This document shows, in pieces, positions 25,180-33,845 of a DNA stretch of 64,000 nt. The translations under genes were made by a program, and so were the position numbers. Position 1 is the stretch's first letter. Every line of letters begins with the position of its first letter. The stretch is from an uncultured Clostridia bacterium (GTDB taxonomy: Bacteria > Bacillota > Clostridia > TANB77 > CAG-508), in the NCBI GenBank assembly GCA_934182605.1, contig CAKPRQ010000006.1:35948-99947 (forward strand). Reading direction: 5' to 3'. The notes beneath the pieces are model-generated. The model worked only from the letters and a program-made list of their open reading frames with translations, was not told the origin of the DNA and did no database searches.

Positions 25180-27549
25180 ATGACAACTAAATACTTAGAA
25201 AAATTAGAATATTTTAAAATTATAGATACTTTAAAAAATTTTTGTGTAACACATATAGGAAAAAATTTAGCTTTAAACCTCTTACCATATTATAAAGAAA
25301 ATTTGGTGAAAAAAGAATTAGAAGAAACTGCTAATGCATATTCGCTAATTTTCCAAAAAGGAAATTTACCTATTTATGAAATAAGCAATAATATAGATAC
25401 AGATTTGAGAATGCTAGAATTTGATTCTATACTTTCTATTAAACAAATTTTAGATGTTACTAATGTATTAAGAATGAGCCGTGAATTAAAAGAATATTTT
25501 GCTTTATATAAAGATGAAATTAAAATAGATTTTTCAGTATGCTTAAATAAGTACTTTATTAATCTTTATACAAATATAGATATTGAAGAAAAAATATTTA
25601 AAAATATAATAGATGAAAATACTCTCGATGACCATGCTTCTCCAGAGCTATATTCTATTCGCAAAAAGCAAGGAAAAATAGACGAAGCAATCCATAATAA
25701 ATTAAACTCTATGCTTTCTTCTAAATACGTTCAAGAGCCTATTGTTACTATTAGAAATAACAGATATGTAATTCCTATAAAACAAGAATATAGAAGTGAA
25801 GTTAAAGGATTTATACAAGATATCTCTACTAGTGGTGCTACTGTTTTTGTAGAACCAACTCAAGTTTTTGATTTAAATAATGAATTGAACGATTTGAAAT
25901 TAAAGGAAAGTTTAGAGATAGAAAAAATATTATCTGATTATTCTAAAATGTTAAAAAGCATTGTAAATTACTTACACAATAACTTAACATTAATCGCTAA
26001 AATCGATTTTATATTCGCCAAAGCTAAATATGCTATTTCAATAAATGCTTATGAACCTAAAATAAATAATGAACATTATATAGATTTGATAAATGCTAGA
26101 CACCCTTTAATTTCTAAAGATATTGTAGTTCCTATTAATATAAATTTAGGAAAAAATTTTAATACTTTAATAATAACTGGACCAAATACAGGTGGAAAAA
26201 CAGTATCTTTAAAAACTACTGGGCTTCTAGTGGCTATGGCTATGAGTGGACTTTTTATTCCTGCTAACGAAAATAGTAGTATATATATTTTTGATAATAT
26301 TTTTGCAGATATTGGAGATAACCAAAATATTCAAGAATCTTTAAGTACTTTTTCTTCTCATATGACTAATATTATAGAAGTATGTAATAATGCAACTGAA
26401 AATAGTTTAGTATTATTCGACGAACTAGGCTCAGGTACAGACCCAATAGAAGGCTCTGCACTTGCTATAAGTATTTTAAAATACTTATTTAATTTAAAAG
26501 CATTAACTATAGCTACTACCCACTATACAGAACTGAAAACATTTGCTTTAACAGATGAAGGCTTTGAAAATGCTTGTTCAGATTTCGATATCGAAACATT
26601 AACACCAACGTATAAACTTTTAATTGGTATTCCTGGAAAAAGTAATGCTTTTGACATCAGTAAAAAACTTGGATTAAAAGAAGAAATTTTAAACAATGCA
26701 TATGCTTTAATAGATTCTAACAATATTGATTTTGAAAATATGTTAAAGGAATTATATAATGACAAACTTTTAATAGAAACAGAAAAGGATAAGATTTTAA
26801 AAACATCAAAAGAAGTAGAAAATTTAAAACACGAATTACTTACTGAAAAGAAAGATAAGGAAATGAAAGCAGAGAAAATATTAAATAATGCTAAAATAGA
26901 ATCACGTGAACTACTATTAAATACAAAAGAATTAGTTAACTCTATTATAAAAAAAATGAATGAAAATACTCTAAGTTTGAAAGAAGCCAATGAGCTAAGA
27001 AATAAATTAAATAAAAATATACAAGATTTAGAAATAATTAATAATATAGATAATAAAGTCCAAAACTCTGATACATTTGAAAATGACGCGGATTTAATAA
27101 ATTTAGGAATGGAAGTTTTCGTACCAAAATTTAATGATACAGGAATTATAAATTCATTACCTAATAAATCAAATGAAGTTTTAATAACTGTAGGAAATAT
27201 AAAGACTAAAGTAAAACTTAATGAAATTACTAAAATAAAAGAAACTGTACTCCATAAAGGAAAATTAGTTTCAAAAGTTACTCATAATATTTCTACAAGT
27301 AATAATGTATCTAATGAAATTAATGTTATAGGATATAACTTAGAAGATGCAATTTGGGCAGTAGATAAATATTTAGACACGGCTTCCCTCTCTTCATTAA
27401 ATGCAGTTAGAATTGTACATGGCAAAGGTACAGGTATTTTAAGGAAAGGCATACAAAGTTTTTTAAAAAGTAATAAACATGTAAAAAGTTTTAGAAACGG
27501 CTCTTTTGGTGAAGGTGAAATGGGTGTTACTATTGTGGAATTGAAATAG
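25180..27549 (+). CDS. mutS2: Endonuclease/ribosome-rescue ATPase MutS2 (RqcU)
   Basis: The 789-residue protein has the MutS core and clamp (1-300), an ABC-type ATPase (GPNTGGKTVSLKTTGLLVAM near 330, LVLFDELGSGTDP, ATTHYTEL), a long coiled coil (about 510-640) and a C-terminal Smr nuclease domain (RIVHGKGTGILRKGIQSFL). MutS2 suppresses recombination and in Bacillus rescues collided ribosomes. It follows the thyX-like gene by 73 bp. Confidence 0.96.
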   Translation: MTTKYLEKLEYFKIIDTLKNFCVTHIGKNLALNLLPYYKENLVKKELEETANAYSLIFQKGNLPIYEISNNIDTDLRMLEFDSILSIKQILDVTNVLRMSRELKEYFALYKDEIKIDFSVCLNKYFINLYTNIDIEEKIFKNIIDENTLDDHASPELYSIRKKQGKIDEAIHNKLNSMLSSKYVQEPIVTIRNNRYVIPIKQEYRSEVKGFIQDISTSGATVFVEPTQVFDLNNELNDLKLKESLEIEKILSDYSKMLKSIVNYLHNNLTLIAKIDFIFAKAKYAISINAYEPKINNEHYIDLINARHPLISKDIVVPININLGKNFNTLIITGPNTGGKTVSLKTTGLLVAMAMSGLFIPANENSSIYIFDNIFADIGDNQNIQESLSTFSSHMTNIIEVCNNATENSLVLFDELGSGTDPIEGSALAISILKYLFNLKALTIATTHYTELKTFALTDEGFENACSDFDIETLTPTYKLLIGIPGKSNAFDISKKLGLKEEILNNAYALIDSNNIDFENMLKELYNDKLLIETEKDKILKTSKEVENLKHELLTEKKDKEMKAEKILNNAKIESRELLLNTKELVNSIIKKMNENTLSLKEANELRNKLNKNIQDLEIINNIDNKVQNSDTFENDADLINLGMEVFVPKFNDTGIINSLPNKSNEVLITVGNIKTKVKLNEITKIKETVLHKGKLVSKVTHNISTSNNVSNEINVIGYNLEDAIWAVDKYLDTASLSSLNAVRIVHGKGTGILRKGIQSFLKSNKHVKSFRNGSFGEGEMGVTIVELK

Positions 27550-27570
27550 AAAAATTATATAAAAACCAAA

Positions 27571-27598
27571 AACGTGCGGCAATTACTCGCCGCACGTT
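27571..27598 (-). terminator. Strong GC-rich terminator
   Basis: A perfect 10-bp stem AACGTGCGGC/GCCGCACGTT is followed on the minus strand by TTTTTGGTTTTTATAT. It ends the small gene at 27621 and also faces the end of mutS2. Confidence 0.8.
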
Positions 27599-27620
27599 CA
27601 CACTTCAAAGGAGCATACCT

Positions 27621-27851
27621 CTACCTATTCTTCCTACCTTCTGCAATAGCATATCCTCCGAAAAAGGAAACTACCATCAAGCAAAGAAGGATAAGCATCT
27701 CTCCCATAAAAGAGCTTTCAAAAAGGAAAGGCACAAAACTAACCTGGGTGTTTTCATATACAGCCCAACCATAAAGCACGGCTAACATCAACACTAATAC
27801 TACCATCACCAAGATGGCATAACACAACGTCGCCTTAAAACAACTCTTCAC
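27621..27851 (-). CDS. Small two-helix membrane protein of unknown function, foreign composition
   Basis: I do not recognise it. The 76 residues contain two hydrophobic helices (about 10-30 and 48-68) and a short basic C-terminus (AEGRKNR). It starts at a GTG with GGAG 8 bases upstream. Its base composition is less AT-rich than its neighbours, and it has its own GC-rich terminator, like the isolated genes at 16700 and 37832. Confidence 0.55.
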   Translation of the reverse strand: MKSCFKATLCYAILVMVVLVLMLAVLYGWAVYENTQVSFVPFLFESSFMGEMLILLCLMVVSFFGGYAIAEGRKNR

Positions 27852-27930
27852 AAGCTTTCTCTCCGTTTTAAAGTGTTAATAAAAAAACCTTAATTTGATT
27901 ATACCACTTCTTAACATATAAATCAAATTT

Positions 27931-29304
27931 TTATTTTATATCATATATTTTTTCATTCAACCATTTTCTTAAATCATTTACATTAACTCTAACTTGTTCC
28001 ATTGTGTCTCTATCTCTTATAGTTACTGTATTATCATTTTCTGTGTCAAAATCTACAGTAATACAATATGGTGTTCCTGTTTCATCTTGTCTACGATATC
28101 TCTTTCCTATACTTCCTGCCTCATCATAATCACACATAAAGTATTTAGATAATTCTTTATATATTTCTTGTGCCTTTTCGTTTAATTTTTTAGATAATGG
28201 TAATACTGCTACTTTATAAGGTGCTAATAATGGGTTTAAATGCATTACTATTCTTGTATCTCCATCTTCTAATTGCTCCTCATCATAGGCTTGGCAAATT
28301 ACAGCTAATACACATCTATCTGCTCCTACTGTTGATTCTATTATATATGGTATATAATGTTCATTACTTTCATTGTCAAAATATTCCATGCTTTGGCCTG
28401 AATATTCTTGATGTCTTGATAAATCATAATTTGTTCTATTATGAGTACCATTTATTTCTCCCCAACCGAAAGGGAATTTAAATTCAATATCGCAAGCCTC
28501 TTTTGCATAATGTGCTAATTTTTCATGGTCGTGGAATCTTAAATTTTCTTCTTTTAATCCTAAACCAATAAAATATTCTTTTGCATATTCTTTAAAATAA
28601 TTATAGAATTCTGAATCTGTACCTTCTTTACAGAATAATTGAAATTCCATTTGTTCAAATTCTATTGTTCTGAATGTAAAGTTACCTGGTGTTATTTCAT
28701 TTCTGAATGCTTTTCCTATTTGACCTATGCTAAACGGTATTTTAGATCTTGTTGTCCTTTGAACATTCAAAAAGTTAACATACTCACCTTGTGCATTTTC
28801 AGGTCTTAAATAAACTATAGATTTTGCATCATCTGTAGAACCTCTATAAGTCTCAAACATCTGACTAAATTTTCTTACTTCTGTAAAATCACTTTTTCCA
28901 CAGAATGGACATTTTACATTATTATCTTTAATATATTTCTCCATCTCTTCATAAGTAAGTGCATCACCATTTACTTCACCCTTACTTACTTCTGTTATAA
29001 AATTATCTACTCTAATTCTAGCTTTACAATTTTTACAATCCATTTTTGGGTCGTAAAAAGAAGCAACGTGACCACTAGCTTCCCATACTCTAGGATGCAT
29101 TAAAATAGCAGCATCTAACTCATAACTATTAGGTCTTTCTTGAATAAATTTCTTTCTCCATGCATCTTTTATATTATTTTTTAATCTACTTCCCAATGGG
29201 CCATAATCCCAAGTGTTAGCCAATCCTCCGTATATTTCTGAACCTGGATATATAAATCCTCTCGTTTTACAAAAATTAACTATTTTTTGCATATCATCAA
29301 CCAT
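27931..29304 (-). CDS. glyS: Glycyl-tRNA synthetase, alpha2 (single-chain) type
   Basis: This is the class II synthetase for Gly. The ATG at 29304 (MVDDMQKIVNFCKTRGF) follows GGAGG at 8 bases; the longer in-frame TTG overlaps that site. The 457 residues show the N-terminal GFIYPGSEIYGGLANTWDYG, a zinc-type pair (CKNCK and CPFCGK) in the insertion, motif 2 (FRNEITPGNFTFRTIEFEQM) and the C-terminal anticodon domain (APYKVAVLPLSKKL). No T-box is seen upstream. Confidence 0.96.
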   Translation of the reverse strand: MVDDMQKIVNFCKTRGFIYPGSEIYGGLANTWDYGPLGSRLKNNIKDAWRKKFIQERPNSYELDAAILMHPRVWEASGHVASFYDPKMDCKNCKARIRVDNFITEVSKGEVNGDALTYEEMEKYIKDNNVKCPFCGKSDFTEVRKFSQMFETYRGSTDDAKSIVYLRPENAQGEYVNFLNVQRTTRSKIPFSIGQIGKAFRNEITPGNFTFRTIEFEQMEFQLFCKEGTDSEFYNYFKEYAKEYFIGLGLKEENLRFHDHEKLAHYAKEACDIEFKFPFGWGEINGTHNRTNYDLSRHQEYSGQSMEYFDNESNEHYIPYIIESTVGADRCVLAVICQAYDEEQLEDGDTRIVMHLNPLLAPYKVAVLPLSKKLNEKAQEIYKELSKYFMCDYDEAGSIGKRYRRQDETGTPYCITVDFDTENDNTVTIRDRDTMEQVRVNVNDLRKWLNEKIYDIK

Positions 29305-29459
29305 TATCATTTCCTCCAAAATCAAAATTACTTTTATATAATAGCATTATTACAAAGAAAAGTCAAGGGAATATGATTAACATATTTCCTAAAATTGCTA
29401 ACGATCTATTTTTTCTATTATCATAAAGGAAAAATTTTCCCAAAAATCTCAACTTTTTA

Positions 29460-29488
29460 TTGATTATTTATATATACTATTATATAAT
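29460..29488 (+). promoter_or_regulatory. Promoter of the small toxin-like mRNA
   Basis: TTGATT (29460-29465), a 17-bp spacer and TATAAT (29483-29488). Transcription should begin near 29495, about 30 bases before the ATG at 29524. Confidence 0.8.
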
Positions 29489-29523
29489 GTATCAGTTCCC
29501 AGCTTCCGAAAGGAGGTGATTAT

Positions 29524-29601
29524 ATGTGGGAATACTTAAAATTAATACTTAAAGCTTTCGTTTTGGTACTTATACTCAAAATTCTTGAGAAATTCGACTA
29601 A
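29524..29601 (+). CDS. 25-residue hydrophobic toxin-like peptide of a par-type locus
   Basis: The ORF is preceded by a very strong AAAGGAGGTGAT site. The product starts MWEYLKLILKAF and ends LKILEKFD: one short transmembrane helix with Lys at both ends, like type I toxins such as Fst. It has its own promoter and a bidirectional terminator just after the stop. A converging antisense RNA carries a complement of its translation start. Sequence similarity to Fst is not evident, so the assignment rests on architecture. Confidence 0.75.
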   Translation: MWEYLKLILKAFVLVLILKILEKFD

Positions 29602-29679
29602 AACAAAAAGACTAGAGATGGTTCCTCTAGTCTTTTCATTATTCCCTATTTACATGGGGATTACTTAAAATCAATACTT
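29525..29679. repeat. Direct repeat pair of the par-like locus
   Basis: Bases 29528-29550 and 29657-29679 are 23-bp direct repeats differing at two positions. The first lies over the start of the toxin reading frame. The second lies in the antisense gene, so the antisense RNA carries its complement. The same DRa/DRb design is known from the pAD1 par locus. Confidence 0.85.
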
Positions 29680-29713
29680 TTGAATGAAGAGAGCAAAACT
29701 TCTCCTTATTCTT
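29600..29713 (-). ncRNA. Antisense antitoxin RNA of the par-like locus
   Basis: The RNA should start near 29713 and run about 110 nt to the shared terminator. It overlaps the toxin mRNA at the terminator, and through the 29657-29679 repeat it is complementary to the toxin translation start. It contains no credible ORF. By analogy with RNA II of par it would block toxin translation. Confidence 0.7.
29606..29636. terminator. Shared bidirectional terminator of the par-like locus
   Basis: A perfect 12-bp stem AAAAGACTAGAG/CTCTAGTCTTTT has an A/T tract on each side, so it can end both converging transcripts. Confidence 0.9.
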
Positions 29714-29719
29714 AATATT

Positions 29720-29748
29720 ATTATACTAAAATTTTAATAAAATATCAA
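29720..29748 (-). promoter_or_regulatory. Promoter of the antisense RNA
   Basis: TTGATA (29743-29748), a 17-bp spacer and TATAAT (29720-29725) on the minus strand. It appears stronger than average and points at the toxin gene. Confidence 0.85.
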
Positions 29749-29960
29749 CACTTTCAGTATAAAAAATGAAATTTTGTTCACTAATTTTGTATATGTTTTA
29801 AAGATTTCTCTTCTAATAATTTAAAATCACAGGCAACTGTTTTTAAAAAATTATTTTTGTGTTATCTACAATATAAAATAATAATTCTTCCATTATTCCT
29901 CTTTTCTTCATATAATATATAGGGAGCACACTTTTTTTAAAATGCACCCCCTAAATTATA

Positions 29961-30060
29961 ACTGCTTATTTATAAGGCTTAAGCATTACCTAATTTTAAA
30001 TCAGTTCGCTTATAAGGCTTGAACTTTACCTAATTTCAAAACGTTCTTTTTTAGGTAAGA
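29961..30060. repeat. Tandem stem-loop units with shared loop, in the 400-bp gap after the par-like locus
   Basis: Two units of about 41 bp (29961-30002 and 30003-30043) share TATAAGGCTT and TTACCTAATTT. Each forms a small hairpin with changed but still paired stems (GCTTA/TAAGC and GTTC/GAAC). A third hairpin (30044-30060) carries the complementary TTAGGTAA word, so alternative pairing is possible. A nearby perfect palindrome AGTAATCA/TGATTACT lies at 30071-30088. No gene is seen in 29749-30148. Confidence 0.5.
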
Positions 30061-30148
30061 ACTTCCTATTAGTAATCAAGTGATTACTCTTCTAGTATAT
30101 TTATTATACTACTTTTTTATTCATTATATCAAGAAAATCTTTTCAAAC

Positions 30149-30808
30149 TCATTTATTTTTTAACTTCTTAACTGTTTCCTTATAATCATCACTCTTAACC
30201 AAATAACTTCCAACAACTGCAATATCTGCTCCTGCTTCTTTTATTAATTTAATAGTCTTATCATTAATCCCGCCATCTACCTCTATTTGTACTTCTAAAT
30301 CATTTTTATCTATGTATTCTCGCAATTCTTTTATTTTATCTATAGAATTTACCATAAATTCTTGTCCACCTTCACCAGGTTCTACAGACATTACTAATAC
30401 TAAACTTATATATGGTAATATTTCTAAAATTTCTTTAACTTCTGTATTAGGTTTTATAGAAATACCTACCATTGTTCCATATTTTTGAATATATTTTATT
30501 TTTTCTATTAATTTTTCTTTATTCTTATTAACTTCATAATGAAATGTTATATATTTCGGTTTTAAATCTAAATACTCATTAATATAGTATTCTATATCCT
30601 CTACCATTAGATGTACATCTAATGGTATTTGAGATATATGTTTTAATATTAGGGAATTTTCTTTCATTACTTCACTAGTATTATTCTTAACAAATTTTCC
30701 ATCCATTACATCTATATGAAAATAATTTACATTTGCTACTTCTAAATTATATAATTTTTGTGTTATATTTTCTTTTTCTAAGGATAATATTGAAGCTGAA
30801 ATTTGCAT
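30149..30808 (-). CDS. rpe: Ribulose-phosphate 3-epimerase
   Basis: It interconverts ribulose-5-P and xylulose-5-P in the pentose phosphate pathway. The ATG at 30808 (MQISASILSL) follows AAAGGAAG; the longer reading runs through that site. The TIM barrel motifs YFHIDVMDGKFV, DVHLMVEDIE, MSVEPGEGGQEF and QIEVDGGIND hold the metal and phosphate ligands. 219 residues is normal. A related sugar epimerase is possible. It lies downstream of prkC, as in Bacillus, but rsgA is missing between them. Confidence 0.9.
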   Translation of the reverse strand: MQISASILSLEKENITQKLYNLEVANVNYFHIDVMDGKFVKNNTSEVMKENSLILKHISQIPLDVHLMVEDIEYYINEYLDLKPKYITFHYEVNKNKEKLIEKIKYIQKYGTMVGISIKPNTEVKEILEILPYISLVLVMSVEPGEGGQEFMVNSIDKIKELREYIDKNDLEVQIEVDGGINDKTIKLIKEAGADIAVVGSYLVKSDDYKETVKKLKNK

Positions 30809-30837
30809 AATAAAATCTTCCTTTCTTCTCATACTTT

Positions 30838-31012
30838 AAACTTGATTAACTCTTTTAAATTAATACGAATGTGCAGTAAGAAGATATTAGAACCTCCTGA
30901 AATTATTTATGGAAAGAGTTCACTTTAGTGGAAGGGTGCCATAAATAAGTTCTAGAGGTTCTATATCTTTTTACAAGCCGAGTTATTAATTTAAAAGAAT
31001 TAAATCAAGCTT
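30838..31012. repeat. Palindromic intergenic repeat, family B, copy 2 (about 175 bp)
   Basis: The outer arms CTTGATTAACTCTTTTAAAT and the mirrored TTTAAAAGAATTAAATCAAG pair, then inner arms (around 30883-30912 with 30942-30976) pair, leaving a centre TATGGAAAGAGTTCACTTTA then GTGGAAGGGTGCCATA. The centre is shared, inverted, with 4859-4899. It fills almost the whole prkC-rpe gap. Confidence 0.7.
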
Positions 31013-31041
31013 TAAATTATTGTATTAAAAATTTTTTAAAC

Positions 31042-33048
31042 TTATCTATTTCCCACAATATTTAACACAGGATTATCTTGATTTAAATTAAGCATCTCTG
31101 TTTTTTCTAATACCCCTGAAATGTATACTTTTACAGTTACAGTTCCTATGCCTTCAAAAGTAGCACTTACATTTTCAGTATCTTCTGGCACTTGCTTTTT
31201 ATAAACAGTATCTTCTGTGCCTTGTGAAGTTACTTTTACAGTTACATCTACATTTTTAGGTTTTTCTGACTCTGTTGTATTTGTTGTATTATTATTTGTA
31301 TTTTTATTTGGCTCATATCCTGTAAATGATTTTACATTTATATTTACTGTTCCTGTTTTTATTTGTGGCAAACTATTTACTGTTATTGTTATTTCTGTAC
31401 CAACTTCCACTCCTTTAGAAGCTTCCAATGTTTGTTTTATTATTGTATTGTCATTCTTTGTTGTATCTGTTTCTGTTATCACGGCCTCTAAAGTTAATTC
31501 AGCTTCTTTTATTAATTTTTCAGCCTCCTCTAATGATTTTCCAATTAAGTTTGGAACTGTTACCATTTTCACACCTTTACTTACATATATTTTTACAGTG
31601 CTTTTTCCCGCAATTTCTTCTCCTTCAACAGGTTCTTGTTTTATTACATATCCTGCTTCTACTTTGTCATTATTTTCTTCTACTATTTCTACTTTTAAAC
31701 CTAAATCTTTTAATTGTTGCTCGGCCTCTTCTCGTTTCTTACCTACTACCGATGGCATTTCTACAATTTCTTTTCCCTTACTTACTATAACTTCAACAGT
31801 ACTTTCTTCTAAAACATTAAAGTTTTCTATATATTTAGGATTTTGTTGTATAATCACATCCGCTTCTACTTCATCATCAAATCTTTCCTCAATAACTTTG
31901 TATTTCAAATTTAATCCTAATAAAGTAGATTGAGCTTCTTCTTGTGTCATTCCTACTAAGTTAGGTATTTTAACTTCTTTTGGTTTTGAAGCATTAAGTA
32001 TACTATATCCTGCGAATATTGCACCTATAAATAATGCAATTACTAATACTACTATTAAAGTTATCTTTAATCCCCTTTTTTTACTAAAAAATGATTTCTT
32101 TTCTTCGGCTTCTTTAAATTCTTCATCTTTCTTTAATGTTTCTCCTGTATTACTATTAATAGTAGGTACTCTTTGTGTTCTTGCTATAGTTACATCATCT
32201 GCCATTCTTACAAAATCACCTTCAGGATTCTTTACTACTTCTCTTAAATCTTCTAACATTTCTGTTGCAGACATATATCGCTCGCTAGGTTCTTTCTTCA
32301 TAGCTTTCATTATAATATCATTTAAACTTTGTGGTATATTAGGATTTAATTTTATAGGTTCAATAGCTTCTTCTTGCATATGTTTTAATGCTATTGAGAC
32401 TGGAGTATCTGCATCAAATGGTACTTTTCCTGTTAACATTTCATACAAAACTACACCTAATGAATATATATCAGACTTTGCGTCTGTATAACCACCTTTA
32501 GCATGTTCTGGTGAGAAATAATGTACAGAACCTATAGTTGCCCCAAATGCTGTTATAGTTGAATTTGAAACGGCTTTTGCTATACCAAAATCTGTTACTT
32601 TAGCAATTCCATCTTCTGTTATTATTATATTATGTGGCTTTATATCTCTATGTATTATATTATTTCTATGCGCCACTTCTAGAGCTTGTGCTATTTGTGT
32701 AGCAATATTTACAGACCATTTCCAAGATAAAACTCCGTCTGTATCTATAATTTCTTTTAATGTTTTGCCTTTTATCAATTCCATTACAATATAATATACA
32801 TTTCCATCATTTGCTACATCGTATATAGAAACTATATTAGGGTGTGTTAAACTAGCCGCTGCTTGTGCTTCAACATTAAATCTTTTTATAAATTCTTCAT
32901 CAGTTATAAATTCTTCTCTTAATACTTTAACAGCTACATATCTATTTAAAACATTACATCTTGCTTTATATACTGTAGCCATTCCACCCACGCCTATTTT
33001 CTTTATAATTTCATATCTGTTATTTAATACTTTTCCTACTAAATCCAT
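31042..33048 (-). CDS. prkC: Membrane Ser/Thr protein kinase with three PASTA domains
   Basis: The N-terminal kinase domain (about 10-275) has the ATP loop GVGGMATVYKA, Lys in VAVKVLREEF, the catalytic HRDIKPHNI and DFGIAKA. A transmembrane helix (about 328-350) leads to three extracellular PASTA repeats (about 355-560) and a Thr/Asn-rich tail. PrkC senses muropeptides and in Bacillus triggers spore germination. It is paired with its phosphatase prpC, which lies 3 bp upstream. Confidence 0.96.
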   Translation of the reverse strand: MDLVGKVLNNRYEIIKKIGVGGMATVYKARCNVLNRYVAVKVLREEFITDEEFIKRFNVEAQAAASLTHPNIVSIYDVANDGNVYYIVMELIKGKTLKEIIDTDGVLSWKWSVNIATQIAQALEVAHRNNIIHRDIKPHNIIITEDGIAKVTDFGIAKAVSNSTITAFGATIGSVHYFSPEHAKGGYTDAKSDIYSLGVVLYEMLTGKVPFDADTPVSIALKHMQEEAIEPIKLNPNIPQSLNDIIMKAMKKEPSERYMSATEMLEDLREVVKNPEGDFVRMADDVTIARTQRVPTINSNTGETLKKDEEFKEAEEKKSFFSKKRGLKITLIVVLVIALFIGAIFAGYSILNASKPKEVKIPNLVGMTQEEAQSTLLGLNLKYKVIEERFDDEVEADVIIQQNPKYIENFNVLEESTVEVIVSKGKEIVEMPSVVGKKREEAEQQLKDLGLKVEIVEENNDKVEAGYVIKQEPVEGEEIAGKSTVKIYVSKGVKMVTVPNLIGKSLEEAEKLIKEAELTLEAVITETDTTKNDNTIIKQTLEASKGVEVGTEITITVNSLPQIKTGTVNINVKSFTGYEPNKNTNNNTTNTTESEKPKNVDVTVKVTSQGTEDTVYKKQVPEDTENVSATFEGIGTVTVKVYISGVLEKTEMLNLNQDNPVLNIVGNR

Positions 33049-33051
33049 ATT

Positions 33052-33819
33052 TTACTCCCCATCTCCTAAGATTTTAGTATTTAATAAAATTACTGTTATA
33101 TTATCTAAACCGCCTTTTTCATTAGCAGCTTGTATTAGATTTCTGTTTGCTAAATTAATATCTTTTGATACTATTTCCAAAATTTCATTATCCCTTAACA
33201 TATTAGTTAGACCATCTGTACACATCATTAAAGTGTCACATAATTCTAAATCTAACACTAAAATATCTGGTTCTTCAAAATCCTCATTTCCACCTAGAGC
33301 TTTCATAAGCATATTTTTTCTAGGATGATTATATGCTTCTTCCTTAGTTATTGTGCCTTCTTTTAATAATTTTTGTACATAACTATGGTCTACTGTTAAT
33401 TGCTCTATACTAGTATTATTATGAGACAAATTTAATTTATATATTCTACTATCTCCAATATGTGCAATATATACCTTATTATTATATATTAAACAAACAT
33501 CAAGGGTAGTACCCATTTCCTCTAAATCTTTTTCTTTTTTAGCTTTTTCATATATTACATTATGAGCAACATTAAAAGAATCTTTTAAAATTTGGGCAAT
33601 TTCTTCTCCACTTAAATTCTTCTTATTCTTAATTTTATCGTCTAAATATTTTTTTACCGTTAATACCGCTAAGTTACTAGCAACTTCTCCTCCACTATAA
33701 CCGCCCATACCATCTGCAATAATATATAAATTTAATTTATCGTTTTCGTTAGATATATAATAACAATCTTGGTTTATTTCTCTTACCTTCCCTATATCTG
33801 TTTTAGCTAATACATTCAT
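33052..33819 (-). CDS. prpC: PP2C-family protein phosphatase (PrkC partner)
   Basis: The 255-residue enzyme removes phosphates set by PrkC. It shows the metal-binding motifs ADGMGGYSGGE, HIGDSRIYKL, MCTDGLTNML and GGLDNITVILL. Its stop nearly touches the prkC start, so the pair is co-transcribed and probably co-translated. Confidence 0.95.
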   Translation of the reverse strand: MNVLAKTDIGKVREINQDCYYISNENDKLNLYIIADGMGGYSGGEVASNLAVLTVKKYLDDKIKNKKNLSGEEIAQILKDSFNVAHNVIYEKAKKEKDLEEMGTTLDVCLIYNNKVYIAHIGDSRIYKLNLSHNNTSIEQLTVDHSYVQKLLKEGTITKEEAYNHPRKNMLMKALGGNEDFEEPDILVLDLELCDTLMMCTDGLTNMLRDNEILEIVSKDINLANRNLIQAANEKGGLDNITVILLNTKILGDGE

Positions 33820-33845
33820 ATATATTTTTTGAATCCTCTCTTTTT

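Noticed and set aside
28197..28481. Leucine-rich plus-strand frames opposite glyS and elsewhere (for example 31217-31933, 35505-35774, 48826-49299)
   Set aside because: They are antisense shadows of conserved minus-strand genes, with no ribosome binding sites and low-complexity Leu/Phe/Ser products.
29961..30060. CRISPR array
   Set aside because: Only two units, no spacers of constant length and no cas genes nearby.
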